Shown here one piece after another: positions 15,301 through 22,130 of a DNA stretch of 59,810 bases. The notes under the pieces were generated by a model. The model searched no databases. It was not told the origin of the DNA and saw only the letters and a program-made list of their open reading frames with translations. The stretch is from a virus. A program made the position numbers and the translations under genes. The stretch is from positions 1 through 59,810 of the IMG/VR virus record IMGVR_UViG_3300035182_000400; one strand, written 5' to 3'. Numbering within the stretch: the stretch's first letter is position 1; every line of letters begins with the position of its first letter.

Positions 15301-15755
15301 AACCAATGAGGTTTATTACGTTTTGTCCAATTAGATATAGGCATCTTTTCTCCTAAATAATATGCTCGATAAGATTCTACAGCTGAGTCTGATTTGTATT
15401 GTTCAGGCATAGCAAGCGCAAAATCCGTCATTTCTTTCTTATCAAAATTAGGCATATTCTTTAAACAATACTCGATAACTGCCTTGCTTTTGTGAACCTT
15501 GCCGTATCTGAAAGTGTATTCCTTGCATAAGAATAATCCTAACTTAACAAGCCAAATATAGTTATTTCTGCTTTCTCTTGTCCAAATTGCACTAGGATGA
15601 TTAATATGTGTACATTTATATGGCGCTTCTCCTCCGTTAACTATTACAGAAGTACATAATAATTGAGCAGTTTCAAGAATCATCTTTACAACATGCTTAT
15701 CGTTATGCATTTGTGCAGCAATCTTAGGACTATTATGTAAAACAAATATGTTCAT
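15297..15755 (-). CDS. Pyrimidine-dimer DNA glycosylase-like protein (Pyr_excise type)
   Basis: The start MNIFVLHNSPKIAAQMHNDK then HVVKMILETAQLL matches the phage family related to pyrimidine-dimer excision enzymes: an Asp-Lys-His motif at 19-21 and a conserved HP-SAIWTRES context near 52-61. Length of 152 residues fits. T4 endonuclease V (PF03013) nicks UV-damaged DNA at dimers. Here the catalytic role of the N-terminal residue is not verifiable, so the function is probable, not shown. Confidence 0.65.
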   Translation of the reverse strand: MNIFVLHNSPKIAAQMHNDKHVVKMILETAQLLCTSVIVNGGEAPYKCTHINHPSAIWTRESRNNYIWLVKLGLFLCKEYTFRYGKVHKSKAVIEYCLKNMPNFDKKEMTDFALAMPEQYKSDSAVESYRAYYLGEKMPISNWTKRNKPHWL

Positions 15756-15771
15756 ACGTTATATAACTTTG

Positions 15772-16032
15772 CTATTTAACTAAATGAGCATATCCCATAC
15801 GCTCGTAAATTTCCATATTAGTATCAAACGAACCCTTACAACGATTGTTAGCTTTTCTATTCTTACCTTCTGTTCCATGACAGATTTGATGAGATTTAAA
15901 CAAATTTCTTGATTGTACTTCTGATGCTAAAGTAGGATTTTGTTGACGTCCGTTCTCGTCAGGCTTGAAAGGACAAGTCTTACAATATCCCTTCATTACT
16001 GGTAACTCGTGAGCAGGAACTTTACTACTCAT
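15772..16032 (-). CDS. DUF6283-like cysteine-motif protein (86 aa)
   Basis: The start at 16032 (ATGAGTAG overlap with the J-domain stop) is preferred over an upstream TTG. Cysteines occur as CKTCPF (about 17-22), QICHG (about 50) and NRCKG (about 65), the arrangement of the DUF6283 family found in phages and actinobacteria, likely to bind a metal. Function of the family is unknown to me. Confidence 0.55.
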   Translation of the reverse strand: MSSKVPAHELPVMKGYCKTCPFKPDENGRQQNPTLASEVQSRNLFKSHQICHGTEGKNRKANNRCKGSFDTNMEIYERMGYAHLVK

Positions 16033-16714
16033 CCTCTTTGAGTTGTTTAGCATCGTCTTCAGATATTTCTTGTCCTGGCATGTTGGAAGAATATTTATCC
16101 CCAAATAAAGATTCTAAATCAATAGCAATCCATCCTTTTTGTTTTGATTTTTCAGGAACTTCTGTAAAATCGTAATCATAATCATCAAGTGCTAAAAGAC
16201 ATTTTTCAATGAACGCTTTCTCTTCTTTTACTTGCTCAATTACATTCTTAATGTTATGTAATTTTGATTCAAGAATCTTAGACATGATATTTTCACCTCC
16301 GTTCTTTTTCTTACATCTTACAATCGCAGCTTCTATATGTTTAGATTTCTTTCCTAAGTCTATTATATTGTCTGTTCCAACACGAATTAAATCAGACACG
16401 TGCTTCTTAGCTTTCTTCATTAAGTCAAAGTCAAGATTATCTGCTCTTTCGATTATCGGAACAATCTGACTAGCTACAAATCCAAAGAACTGTTCTTCAA
16501 ATCCTTTATCCTTTTCGATTCTACCAGTTGAGTCATACTTTGCTCTCCTTTTTCCATCCGATAGGACGTCATAAGCAGTCTGTATTCTGTTGAACTCCTT
16601 TTCGCTACCACCTTTATCTGGATGATGAATCTTAGCCAGATTTCGATAAGCAGTTTTGATTTCTTCTGGGGTAGCATCTTTCGATACTCCTAATATGTCG
16701 TACAAATTATTCAT
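16025..16714 (-). CDS. J-domain (DnaJ-like) protein
   Basis: Residues 1-63 form a J domain, NLYDILGVSKDATPEEI..., with the HPD tripeptide at 31-33, the part that stimulates DnaK ATPase. No Gly/Phe region or zinc-binding repeats follow; instead about 165 residues of helical, charged sequence. It probably recruits host DnaK to a phage client. Its start overlaps the small membrane protein's stop (ATGA), so the two are translationally coupled. Confidence 0.85.
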   Translation of the reverse strand: MNNLYDILGVSKDATPEEIKTAYRNLAKIHHPDKGGSEKEFNRIQTAYDVLSDGKRRAKYDSTGRIEKDKGFEEQFFGFVASQIVPIIERADNLDFDLMKKAKKHVSDLIRVGTDNIIDLGKKSKHIEAAIVRCKKKNGGENIMSKILESKLHNIKNVIEQVKEEKAFIEKCLLALDDYDYDFTEVPEKSKQKGWIAIDLESLFGDKYSSNMPGQEISEDDAKQLKEDE

Positions 16715-16824
16715 TTTCTTTTCTTTATTGCGTCACCTACTTCATCAATAATGATTATCAACATTACAAATACAAAGAATGTAGTCCACGGATAATCATT
16801 TATGGCTTGAAAAACTTCTCTCAT
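16711..16824 (-). CDS. Small single-pass membrane protein (37 aa)
   Basis: A 38-codon frame with ATGA overlaps at both ends: its start shares bases with the stop of the 139-residue gene, its stop with the start of the J-domain gene. That layout is strong evidence of translation. One hydrophobic helix (about residues 14-27, TTFFVFVMLIIIID) is flanked by a charged tail (KKRK), giving Nin/Cout or the reverse. May anchor the J-domain protein; inferred from coupling only. Confidence 0.6.
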   Translation of the reverse strand: MREVFQAINDYPWTTFFVFVMLIIIIDEVGDAIKKRK

Positions 16825-17240
16825 GACTCTTCTTGTAAAGTTGTTAAATCATTCAACAGACCTTCTGCTGTCTCGACCATTTCTTTCATATCATCAAGCT
16901 GTGGCGAATCTGAAAAATATTCCTCCATATTACCTATTGCTTCGTTTCTTTCAAATATGAACTCCTGCAGTTCATCCTCTAACTCTGAATCGTATTCTTC
17001 ATTCTCAATTGCATCATTTACTCTCTCTTCCAATTGAGTAAAAACCTTATGTAATGCATATGGATACTTATCGACATTCGTTGGGTAGTTTTTACTTACT
17101 ACTTTCAATCCATATCGGAACTTATACCAATAGTATGGTTCACCTTTCTTGATTAGAATCTCATCAGATTGTCCATCTTGACCTTTCATCCAGATGTCCT
17201 TTCTTGCTCTTTTTACGTGATGTATTTTCGTGTAAGTCAT
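16821..17240 (-). CDS. Hypothetical protein (139 aa)
   Basis: The N-terminal third is basic with YYWYKFRYGLKV (about 36-47), the last two thirds very acidic and helical (NEEYDSELEDELQEF), likely a coiled coil. Coupled by ATGA to the membrane microprotein that follows. No known family. Confidence 0.6.
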   Translation of the reverse strand: MTYTKIHHVKRARKDIWMKGQDGQSDEILIKKGEPYYWYKFRYGLKVVSKNYPTNVDKYPYALHKVFTQLEERVNDAIENEEYDSELEDELQEFIFERNEAIGNMEEYFSDSPQLDDMKEMVETAEGLLNDLTTLQEES

Positions 17241-17243
17241 AAC

Positions 17244-17414
17244 TCAATTTATTATTCGAACAGCTGGCAACCAAGGCTTAAACATAAGTTCCTTTGTTAC
17301 TGTCTGTATCTTATTCTTTTCTAACTTATTTACAAGTTCTCTTCCGTACGTAATTTTCCTGCCTTGTTTGAAAGCCACTTGTACTTGTTTGAAATTCTTA
17401 GGTATAATTTCCAT
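17244..17414 (-). CDS. Hypothetical small basic protein (56 aa)
   Basis: ATG at 17414, one base after the AP2-gene stop; stop TGA at 17246-17244, 3 nt before the next start. Basic (pI high by eye) with a TYGRELVNKLEKNKIQT segment like a short recognition helix. Fills what would otherwise be a 175-bp gap in a gap-free operon. Confidence 0.5.
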   Translation of the reverse strand: MEIIPKNFKQVQVAFKQGRKITYGRELVNKLEKNKIQTVTKELMFKPWLPAVRIIN

Positions 17415-17415
17415 G

Positions 17416-17808
17416 CTAAATGTATTGCTTTAAAACTTCTAATGCATCATCTGGAGTATCAAACTGTCCTAGATACATTCTTTTGCCTAACCTTGTAATC
17501 TGAACTCGGAACAATAAACGGTCTTTATCAAAATACACACCCTTCAATCCCTTTGTTATTTGAGAACATTTATCGACATATTGAGGCAAATTTCTATGTC
17601 TCAAATGTTTTATTTTTTGATACGTGCTTTTACGCTCGAACAATCTTTGATAACGCAATGCTGCTTGTAACTTATCAGCATAATACTTTGCTTTCGCTTC
17701 GTAAACTTTATCGCCAGTATCTTTGAAAACTTTTTCGCATAAGTGTTTATCACTCTGAAGAGAATGGATTGTCTCTTCGATGCTTTCTGTAATGATTAGG
17801 AACGCCAT
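17416..17808 (-). CDS. AP2-like DNA-binding domain protein
   Basis: The C-terminal part (about residues 86-125) reads LKGVYFDKDRLLFRVQITRLG then KRMYLGQFDTPDDA, the classic bacterial and phage AP2 pattern: three strands with Arg and an ALG/YLG turn, then a helix. Elsewhere this domain accompanies HNH homing endonucleases, but no HNH motif (HH...N...H) is visible here. The N-terminal 85 residues are helical and basic. Probably a DNA-binding regulator. Confidence 0.6.
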   Translation of the reverse strand: MAFLIITESIEETIHSLQSDKHLCEKVFKDTGDKVYEAKAKYYADKLQAALRYQRLFERKSTYQKIKHLRHRNLPQYVDKCSQITKGLKGVYFDKDRLLFRVQITRLGKRMYLGQFDTPDDALEVLKQYI

Positions 17809-17810
17809 AA

Positions 17811-17969
17811 CTACTGATTTAAGAAGTCCTTAATTTGTTTTACAGACAGCCCATTGACTTTCTCTTCTAAGGATTCTCTTGAGCCTTTAGATTCCATGTT
17901 GTAGAATTGCAGAATTTCTTCTACTTTCTTTCGGCTTCCTAAATGAGCCTTGATTAGGTTTTGTTTCAT
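17811..17969 (-). CDS. Small protein with SAP-like end (52 aa)
   Basis: Frame of 53 codons with ATG at 17969 and TAG two bases before the AP2 gene. The last 25 residues (LEEKVNGLSVKQIKDFLNQ) resemble a SAP-type helix-extension-helix DNA-binding motif (LxxxVxxLxVxxLKxxL pattern). Pairing with an AP2-domain gene supports a DNA role, but this is tentative. Confidence 0.45.
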   Translation of the reverse strand: MKQNLIKAHLGSRKKVEEILQFYNMESKGSRESLEEKVNGLSVKQIKDFLNQ

Positions 17970-17989
17970 GCTATTATTTGTTTATGGTT

Positions 17990-18274
17990 TTACATATTTT
18001 TAAAATGACTTCCGCAAGGCTCACATTCAGGAAAATCATCGCAACGCTTTATGCATATTCCTTTCTCTACCACTTTAAAGGTCTGTAACGCTTCGTACAG
18101 TTCTCCTTCTAAGGTTTTCTGAACCCATTTAGTCGAACCAGCACTAGAATCTTGGTCTAGCCAGTGCTGAACGAATAAGTCAATCCGTTTCTGTTCTAGT
18201 GCTATTTTGGCTGCCTTAGTCCAAACTCCAAACTTACCTTTCGATATTGCCTTAGTGAATTGTTTCTTAGTCAT
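17990..18274 (-). CDS. Hypothetical protein (94 aa) with C-terminal cysteines
   Basis: ATG at 18274 (MTKKQF) is 11 nt after the upstream stop, and the longer form starts at TTG inside the upstream gene. The protein ends in ICIKRCDDFPECEPCGSHF, four cysteines plus His, which could bind a metal ion. The rest is helical. No family recognised. Confidence 0.55.
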   Translation of the reverse strand: MTKKQFTKAISKGKFGVWTKAAKIALEQKRIDLFVQHWLDQDSSAGSTKWVQKTLEGELYEALQTFKVVEKGICIKRCDDFPECEPCGSHFKNM

Positions 18275-18284
18275 CTTGTTAGAT

Positions 18285-19178
18285 TTAACTTTGTAATGAT
18301 AAAGAACCTCTCTTAAAGAATCCAAATGTAGGGTCAGTTGGAGACTTGGTGACAGTACCAGTAAATGATACTCTCATATCTTTAGTGAAATCTTCAAAGA
18401 ATTTTTCTCCTACAGGCATGCTTCCCCAAACTTTTTGTCCATTATCGAACTGTAGCAACAGCTTTGCTCTTAACTCGTTTGAGGTAAAATTATCATTCTT
18501 AATCCATCTGTCGATTTTCAATATTTCAGCATCTAAACCCTTCTTTCTGCCGTCAACGATATGCTCGATGTTTTGTATTCTTATCTGCTTTAACTCTTCA
18601 AACTTTCTAGTAGTTTCTTGAAGCTTGAAAACTAGCTTAACCTGCGCATCAGACAAGCTATGATACTTAACGAAATTTTCTCGAATACTCCTAACAATAT
18701 CGTGGTCTGTTTTCAAAGCATCTTCTAAACCTTCATGCTGAATTAAGAATTGATTTCTTATGTAAAGGTTTGCTGATTTTTTTCTAGCCATCATATTCTT
18801 ATCCTTGGCATTTTTTACAAACGATTCTATTTGGTCTGTTTTCAAACTCAATCCTCTTCCACAGTCAGAACCGAATGAATGCAAAGTCTCATTTACATTA
18901 TCGATGGCAAATACTACATAACTTATATGTCTGTTACAATGATTGCAATTACATTTGCCTCCCAACACTCTGCCCTTTAACTCATCAAAAGCGACAGAGT
19001 ATTTTCCTTTTGAATTGTAATCAAACAACTCTTCATCTCTGATAAAGTCGATTTGCAACTCAAAATCCTTTTCATAACCATCCCCACATTCTTCCAAGTA
19101 AAGCAAACCACATACTGTAAAATCGTCTGGATTAATCTCCGAACCGATGAACTGAATATTTTCGTACTTCTTAATCAT
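18285..19178 (-). CDS. Zinc-finger-containing hypothetical protein (297 aa)
   Basis: A motif near residues 75-106, CNCNHCNRHISYVVF ... GSDCGRGL, is the Cys-rich module seen in many phage proteins of unknown function (CxHC...G.DC pattern). A long helical centre follows (about 110-225) and a beta-type end with VSFTGTV and FGFFKRG. The layout suggests a nucleic-acid-binding protein, perhaps acting on single-stranded DNA, but the activity is not known. Confidence 0.6.
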   Translation of the reverse strand: MIKKYENIQFIGSEINPDDFTVCGLLYLEECGDGYEKDFELQIDFIRDEELFDYNSKGKYSVAFDELKGRVLGGKCNCNHCNRHISYVVFAIDNVNETLHSFGSDCGRGLSLKTDQIESFVKNAKDKNMMARKKSANLYIRNQFLIQHEGLEDALKTDHDIVRSIRENFVKYHSLSDAQVKLVFKLQETTRKFEELKQIRIQNIEHIVDGRKKGLDAEILKIDRWIKNDNFTSNELRAKLLLQFDNGQKVWGSMPVGEKFFEDFTKDMRVSFTGTVTKSPTDPTFGFFKRGSLSLQS

Positions 19179-19183
19179 AACTC

Positions 19184-19336
19184 TTAGTTTTCTTCGTTGA
19201 TAACTCGTTTAACTCCTGTCTTCTCAATCACCTCTTTTATGTCGCTAAAAAGACTGATTCCTTGGTCGAAAGTTAGTACTGAAATATCATACCCTAACTT
19301 GTCTAATGCTTCGAAAATTATTATTAAATCTTTCAT
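19184..19336 (-). CDS. Hypothetical protein (50 aa)
   Basis: ATG at 19336 (MKDLIIIFEALDKLGYD) is preferred to a TTG 39 nt upstream that falls inside the previous gene. An LxxxLDxLGYDISVL start gives a short alpha/beta pattern. No motif. Confidence 0.5.
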   Translation of the reverse strand: MKDLIIIFEALDKLGYDISVLTFDQGISLFSDIKEVIEKTGVKRVINEEN

Positions 19337-19347
19337 CTTTGTTGAAT

Positions 19348-19590
19348 TTATAGTGAATAATATGTATCTGAACAACCATTAGCAGCAGAGTTTGTCTTAG
19401 CATTATTAAGATTGCTAATCAAAGACTTTATGCTCTTAGGATTTCGATTGATTTTCTTATTACCCTTTTCGTGTTGCCAAGATTCACCGACCTCTAGTGT
19501 ATAGGAAAAATATTTAACTAACTCTTCGATAGTTCCTGAAGTTTCGCTCACTCGTCCTCTTCTTTCTGATTTAACTGTAAAAGTACCCAT
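19348..19590 (-). CDS. Hypothetical basic protein (80 aa)
   Basis: ATG at 19590, 18 nt downstream of the core of repeat-element copy 2, so it is probably the first gene of a transcript. The protein has a GTIEELVKYFSYTLEVGESWQ section, a pattern often found in phage proteins of this size (TIxELxxxFxxTLxxGxS), and a Lys/Asn-rich end. Function unknown. Confidence 0.6.
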   Translation of the reverse strand: MGTFTVKSERRGRVSETSGTIEELVKYFSYTLEVGESWQHEKGNKKINRNPKSIKSLISNLNNAKTNSAANGCSDTYYSL

Positions 19591-19607
19591 TATATTTCGT
19601 TTTTAAG

Positions 19608-19683
19608 ATTAATTCTTAAACGAAGTTCTATATAATTTTTTATATAGCAATGAAGAAGTTCAATTATTTTACAAAGTATTTTG
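19608..19683 (-). promoter_or_regulatory. Dispersed repeat element, copy 2 (promoter candidate)
   Basis: The core at 19608-19632 is identical to copies 1 and 3, and the flank to 19683 is nearly identical to copy 1 apart from a few changes. On the minus strand it reads TTG, then the CTATATAA/TTATATAG inverted repeat, then TATAGAACTTCG. It is the only sequence of note between the 87-residue gene and the 80-residue gene. Confidence 0.6.
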
Positions 19684-19710
19684 TATATTGTAGTGTCTAT
19701 AGGAAACGAA

Positions 19711-19736
19711 GAATGGAGACTTTTACATCTCCATTC
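19711..19736 (-). terminator. Perfect 9-bp hairpin, terminator-like
   Basis: GAATGGAGA (19711-19719) pairs with TCTCCATTC (19728-19736) over an 8-nt loop. The minus strand continues TTCGTTTCC, so the U-tract is imperfect. It lies between the exported 87-residue gene and repeat-element copy 2, where one transcript should end and another start. Confidence 0.5.
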
Positions 19737-19794
19737 GTATATAACAAATACTATCGTATTTCGGTCAGCTTTTCTTATCAGCTTATTCCTTATG

Positions 19795-20058
19795 CTATTC
19801 ACGTTTATATACTTGTCCACGCCTTGGGCTGACCTTCCCATACAGACAGTCGACTTTGGTTCCAACTGGTCGATTGCTGTCATACGCTTCACAGTCATGG
19901 GAGGACTTATGAACATAGTTATCAGCTGGGTTAAAAATATGCTCTTTAGGAATAATGAAATCGTCAATTACATATGTATAATGCTTCATCGAACAAGGTA
20001 TAACTACATACTCTGAACTCTCTAGACAAATCAAATACAATACAATTAATAATTTCAT
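19795..20058 (-). CDS. Hypothetical protein with hydrophobic N-terminus (87 aa)
   Basis: Starts MKLLIVLYLICLESSEYVVIPC, a short hydrophobic run after one Lys that could be a signal sequence or lipoprotein-like anchor, though the usual small residue before the Cys is absent. The rest is Tyr/His/Asp-rich and ends basic. Two cysteines (HDCEAY, VDCLYG) may pair if exported. Followed by a hairpin terminator. Confidence 0.5.
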   Translation of the reverse strand: MKLLIVLYLICLESSEYVVIPCSMKHYTYVIDDFIIPKEHIFNPADNYVHKSSHDCEAYDSNRPVGTKVDCLYGKVSPRRGQVYKRE

Positions 20059-20071
20059 TCCTGTTTATTTC

Positions 20072-20725
20072 TTATTCTACAATTACCCAATCCTCAGCTA
20101 AAATGTCTGTCTGAGATGCTAGCCAAGGAACGAATTTATTGTCTGCTGTTTTCATTCCTATCCAAGGCAATAATGTTGAGCCTTCAGATACACGGTCTGC
20201 TTGTTCGTCATGGATAAGCATATCATTGTAGGGTTCAACATGACGGAGCCACATCCCTTTCTCATTCCATCCTCCTCGTGCAACTTTACGTCCTTTCTTC
20301 ATAGCTTCTACTGCTAATCCAAATGTTAATGCATTAGAAGGTCTATTTGTCTCCTCGAATGATTCTTTGTCTTGCCACCACTCTGCTCCGTTATTAGCTA
20401 AACATTTGTAGCCTTCTTTTCCATCCTTCATTTCTGAATGAGCCAATAAGGACTTTGTTCCAATGTAATTTTGATACGGTGAATTGTTCATATTATTTGT
20501 ATTATTTGGTTTAAATTCTATTTTGAATATATTATAACTAAATGGAAGAACAAAACACATTGTTTCATGTATTGGATAAATCAGTCTTTTGAAAAATTGC
20601 CTGCCTGTGACATGAGAAATGAAATTATAACCTCTCTCTGTTACTTTCTCAAAATGATAAGATTTTCCTTGTATCTGATAAACCTCTCCAATTTCCAGAT
20701 TAAATCTTTTTAATCTAACTGTCAT
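20072..20725 (-). CDS. tad2: Tad2-like (DUF2829) anti-Thoeris protein with extra domains
   Basis: Residues 133-217 are a DUF2829 domain: LTFGLAVEAMKKGRKVARGGWNEKGMW..., then LPWIGMKTADNKFVPW and ASQTDILAEDWVIVE. Family members (Tad2) sequester the gcADPR signal of the Thoeris defence system. Residues 84-130 carry the YIGTK...GYKCLANNG..WW module that often precedes it. The first 75 residues are an additional domain I do not recognise. ATG M79 (20491) could start a shorter form. The identity of the domain is good; the anti-Thoeris role is by family. Confidence 0.75.
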   Translation of the reverse strand: MTVRLKRFNLEIGEVYQIQGKSYHFEKVTERGYNFISHVTGRQFFKRLIYPIHETMCFVLPFSYNIFKIEFKPNNTNNMNNSPYQNYIGTKSLLAHSEMKDGKEGYKCLANNGAEWWQDKESFEETNRPSNALTFGLAVEAMKKGRKVARGGWNEKGMWLRHVEPYNDMLIHDEQADRVSEGSTLLPWIGMKTADNKFVPWLASQTDILAEDWVIVE

Positions 20726-20726
20726 G

Positions 20727-21137
20727 CTATTTAGATTTTTTAGTTTCTTTGCGTAACTCTGACAATATGTTAGTCAGCATTAGTTTCTCTTCAAACGACA
20801 TCTTATCATATTCCTTCCTAGAATTGATTGCCGTCTCATATACCAAGTTTATATCAATATTTGCGTTTCTATGAGCTTGTCTTATTTCTTTTAATTCTTC
20901 AGAAGACTTACCATCTTTGATAGCCTTCATTATGTCCTTTAATCCTACGCCATAAATCTGACCTAGTGATTTCTCTAACTCAGCTATTAAATCTTTCGTT
21001 AATCTTTTTAGGTATTGCTTAAACAAACCTTCTTGCTCTAAATCTTCTAAATCATCGAACAAGGCTTGAGCATTTATCATCACGTTACATAACGTTGTGA
21101 CTTGGTCTTTGTAAATGAATTTCTTTTTATCTATCAT
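20727..21137 (-). CDS. Hypothetical helical protein (136 aa)
   Basis: The start at 21137 (MIDKKKFIYK) overlaps the upstream stop by 11 nt; an ATG 48 nt further up would overlap by 59 nt. Lys/Glu/Leu-rich helices throughout, with no domain recognised. Confidence 0.55.
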   Translation of the reverse strand: MIDKKKFIYKDQVTTLCNVMINAQALFDDLEDLEQEGLFKQYLKRLTKDLIAELEKSLGQIYGVGLKDIMKAIKDGKSSEELKEIRQAHRNANIDINLVYETAINSRKEYDKMSFEEKLMLTNILSELRKETKKSK

Positions 21138-21396
21138 GTAACTCAATAATTTCTTGTAACTCTTTAATTTCTTGCTCGACAGCATTCATAATTTTTGCCT
21201 TCAAACCTCTCATAGCATAACGATGTTCCATTTTTAATGTAGCAAATCCTTTATTGTCTTCAAAACGTTTATGCTGAAAATTTAAGGACAGTTTTACAAG
21301 TTCACGATGACAGTTTGATTCTAGGTATGCTAGAAATTGCTTTAACTCAGCAATCTCTTCTTTCTTGTAAAGAACTATTTGACTTTCTTCAGACAT
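21127..21396 (-). CDS. Hypothetical helical protein (89 aa)
   Basis: ATG at 21396 (MSEESQIV) overlaps the previous stop by 8 nt; the longer form needs a TTG. Long charged helix with heptad-like Leu/Ile spacing at the end (IMNAVEQEIKELQEIIEL), a likely coiled coil. Confidence 0.55.
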   Translation of the reverse strand: MSEESQIVLYKKEEIAELKQFLAYLESNCHRELVKLSLNFQHKRFEDNKGFATLKMEHRYAMRGLKAKIMNAVEQEIKELQEIIELHDR

Positions 21397-21637
21397 TGCA
21401 ATCAGTTTTAACAATTTTTTCAACAGTTAATATCAACTCAAGTCTTCCATGTACTTCGATCATACTTCCCTCACCTGAATATTCCATTGTGTCTGCTCTT
21501 ATTGTAACGCTTGGTTTCTTGTTAAATGTTAAAAGCCAAGCCCACTTATCCTTGAACCAATGTTTAATTTTAACCCAACGAGATGTTGTTTTTGTAAAAA
21601 GCCAAAATAAGTCGTTATCTTCGTTTGTTTTGTTCAT
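21389..21637 (-). CDS. Hypothetical protein (82 aa)
   Basis: Trp/Phe/Lys-rich first half (WVKIKHWFKDKWAWLLTF), then a beta-type end with EVHGRLELILTVEK. Amphipathic basic aromatic segment might touch membranes, but there is no clear transmembrane helix. Starts 1 nt after the membrane protein at 21639 ends. Confidence 0.5.
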   Translation of the reverse strand: MNKTNEDNDLFWLFTKTTSRWVKIKHWFKDKWAWLLTFNKKPSVTIRADTMEYSGEGSMIEVHGRLELILTVEKIVKTDCNV

Positions 21638-21638
21638 A

Positions 21639-21869
21639 CTACTTCTCTAAAAACATGAACCACAATATAATCCTAGCTGCTCCGATTGATGCAAGAAATG
21701 CAATTAAAATAAAATACCAAAGCGCAATGAATCCACCTTCTCTTATGTTAGCTTCCCATCTTGTCTCGTCATGATACTGTCTGCTCGGCTTGAGCTTGTA
21801 CATCAAGAATATCCAAATTAAGAAAGTCAACACCGTAAATAATATGAATGTTATCGTCCAAGTCGTCAT
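21639..21869 (-). CDS. Two-helix membrane protein (76 aa)
   Basis: Two hydrophobic segments, about residues 4-24 and 48-72, with a basic/charged loop between (KLKPSRQYHDETRWE). Size and topology fit a small phage membrane protein such as a holin or a superinfection exclusion factor; no endolysin lies beside it, so I do not assign it. Confidence 0.6.
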   Translation of the reverse strand: MTTWTITFILFTVLTFLIWIFLMYKLKPSRQYHDETRWEANIREGGFIALWYFILIAFLASIGAARIILWFMFLEK

Positions 21870-21871
21870 AC

Positions 21872-22129
21872 TTATTGTATTAAGTGAATAATTGATTCTG
21901 CTACCTGAATTACTGTCATCTTACCCCATTCTTCTGTATGGTCATCATTGATTGCAATATCGTAATGTTTCTCAATCTCCATACATAATTCTAATCGGTC
22001 AAGACTATCCAAACCTAAGTCATCTTGAAGTTTCAGTTTCGTATCTTCTGAAATCTGCTCTGTATCTACAAGAAATTTGTCAACAATTATCGTGTTGATA
22101 TCCTTTACTAATTGTTCTTTTACGTCCAT
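21872..22129 (-). CDS. acpP: Acyl carrier protein
   Basis: The 85-residue acidic helical protein has the phosphopantetheine-attachment motif GLDSLDRLEL with Ser42, preceded by the usual DLGL context. Length and charge agree with bacterial ACP. It would be charged by host AcpS to carry acyl groups. In a phage it may redirect host fatty-acid or lipid synthesis or serve a modification enzyme; no acyltransferase is recognised nearby. It lies between an HTH protein and a membrane protein gene. Confidence 0.88.
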   Translation of the reverse strand: MDVKEQLVKDINTIIVDKFLVDTEQISEDTKLKLQDDLGLDSLDRLELCMEIEKHYDIAINDDHTEEWGKMTVIQVAESIIHLIQ

Positions 22130-22130
22130 A

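Noticed and set aside
19590-19967. 125-residue minus-strand frame covering the repeat element
   Set aside because: It overlaps the better-supported 87-residue gene and runs through the repeat element and the hairpin; its composition is unlike the neighbours.
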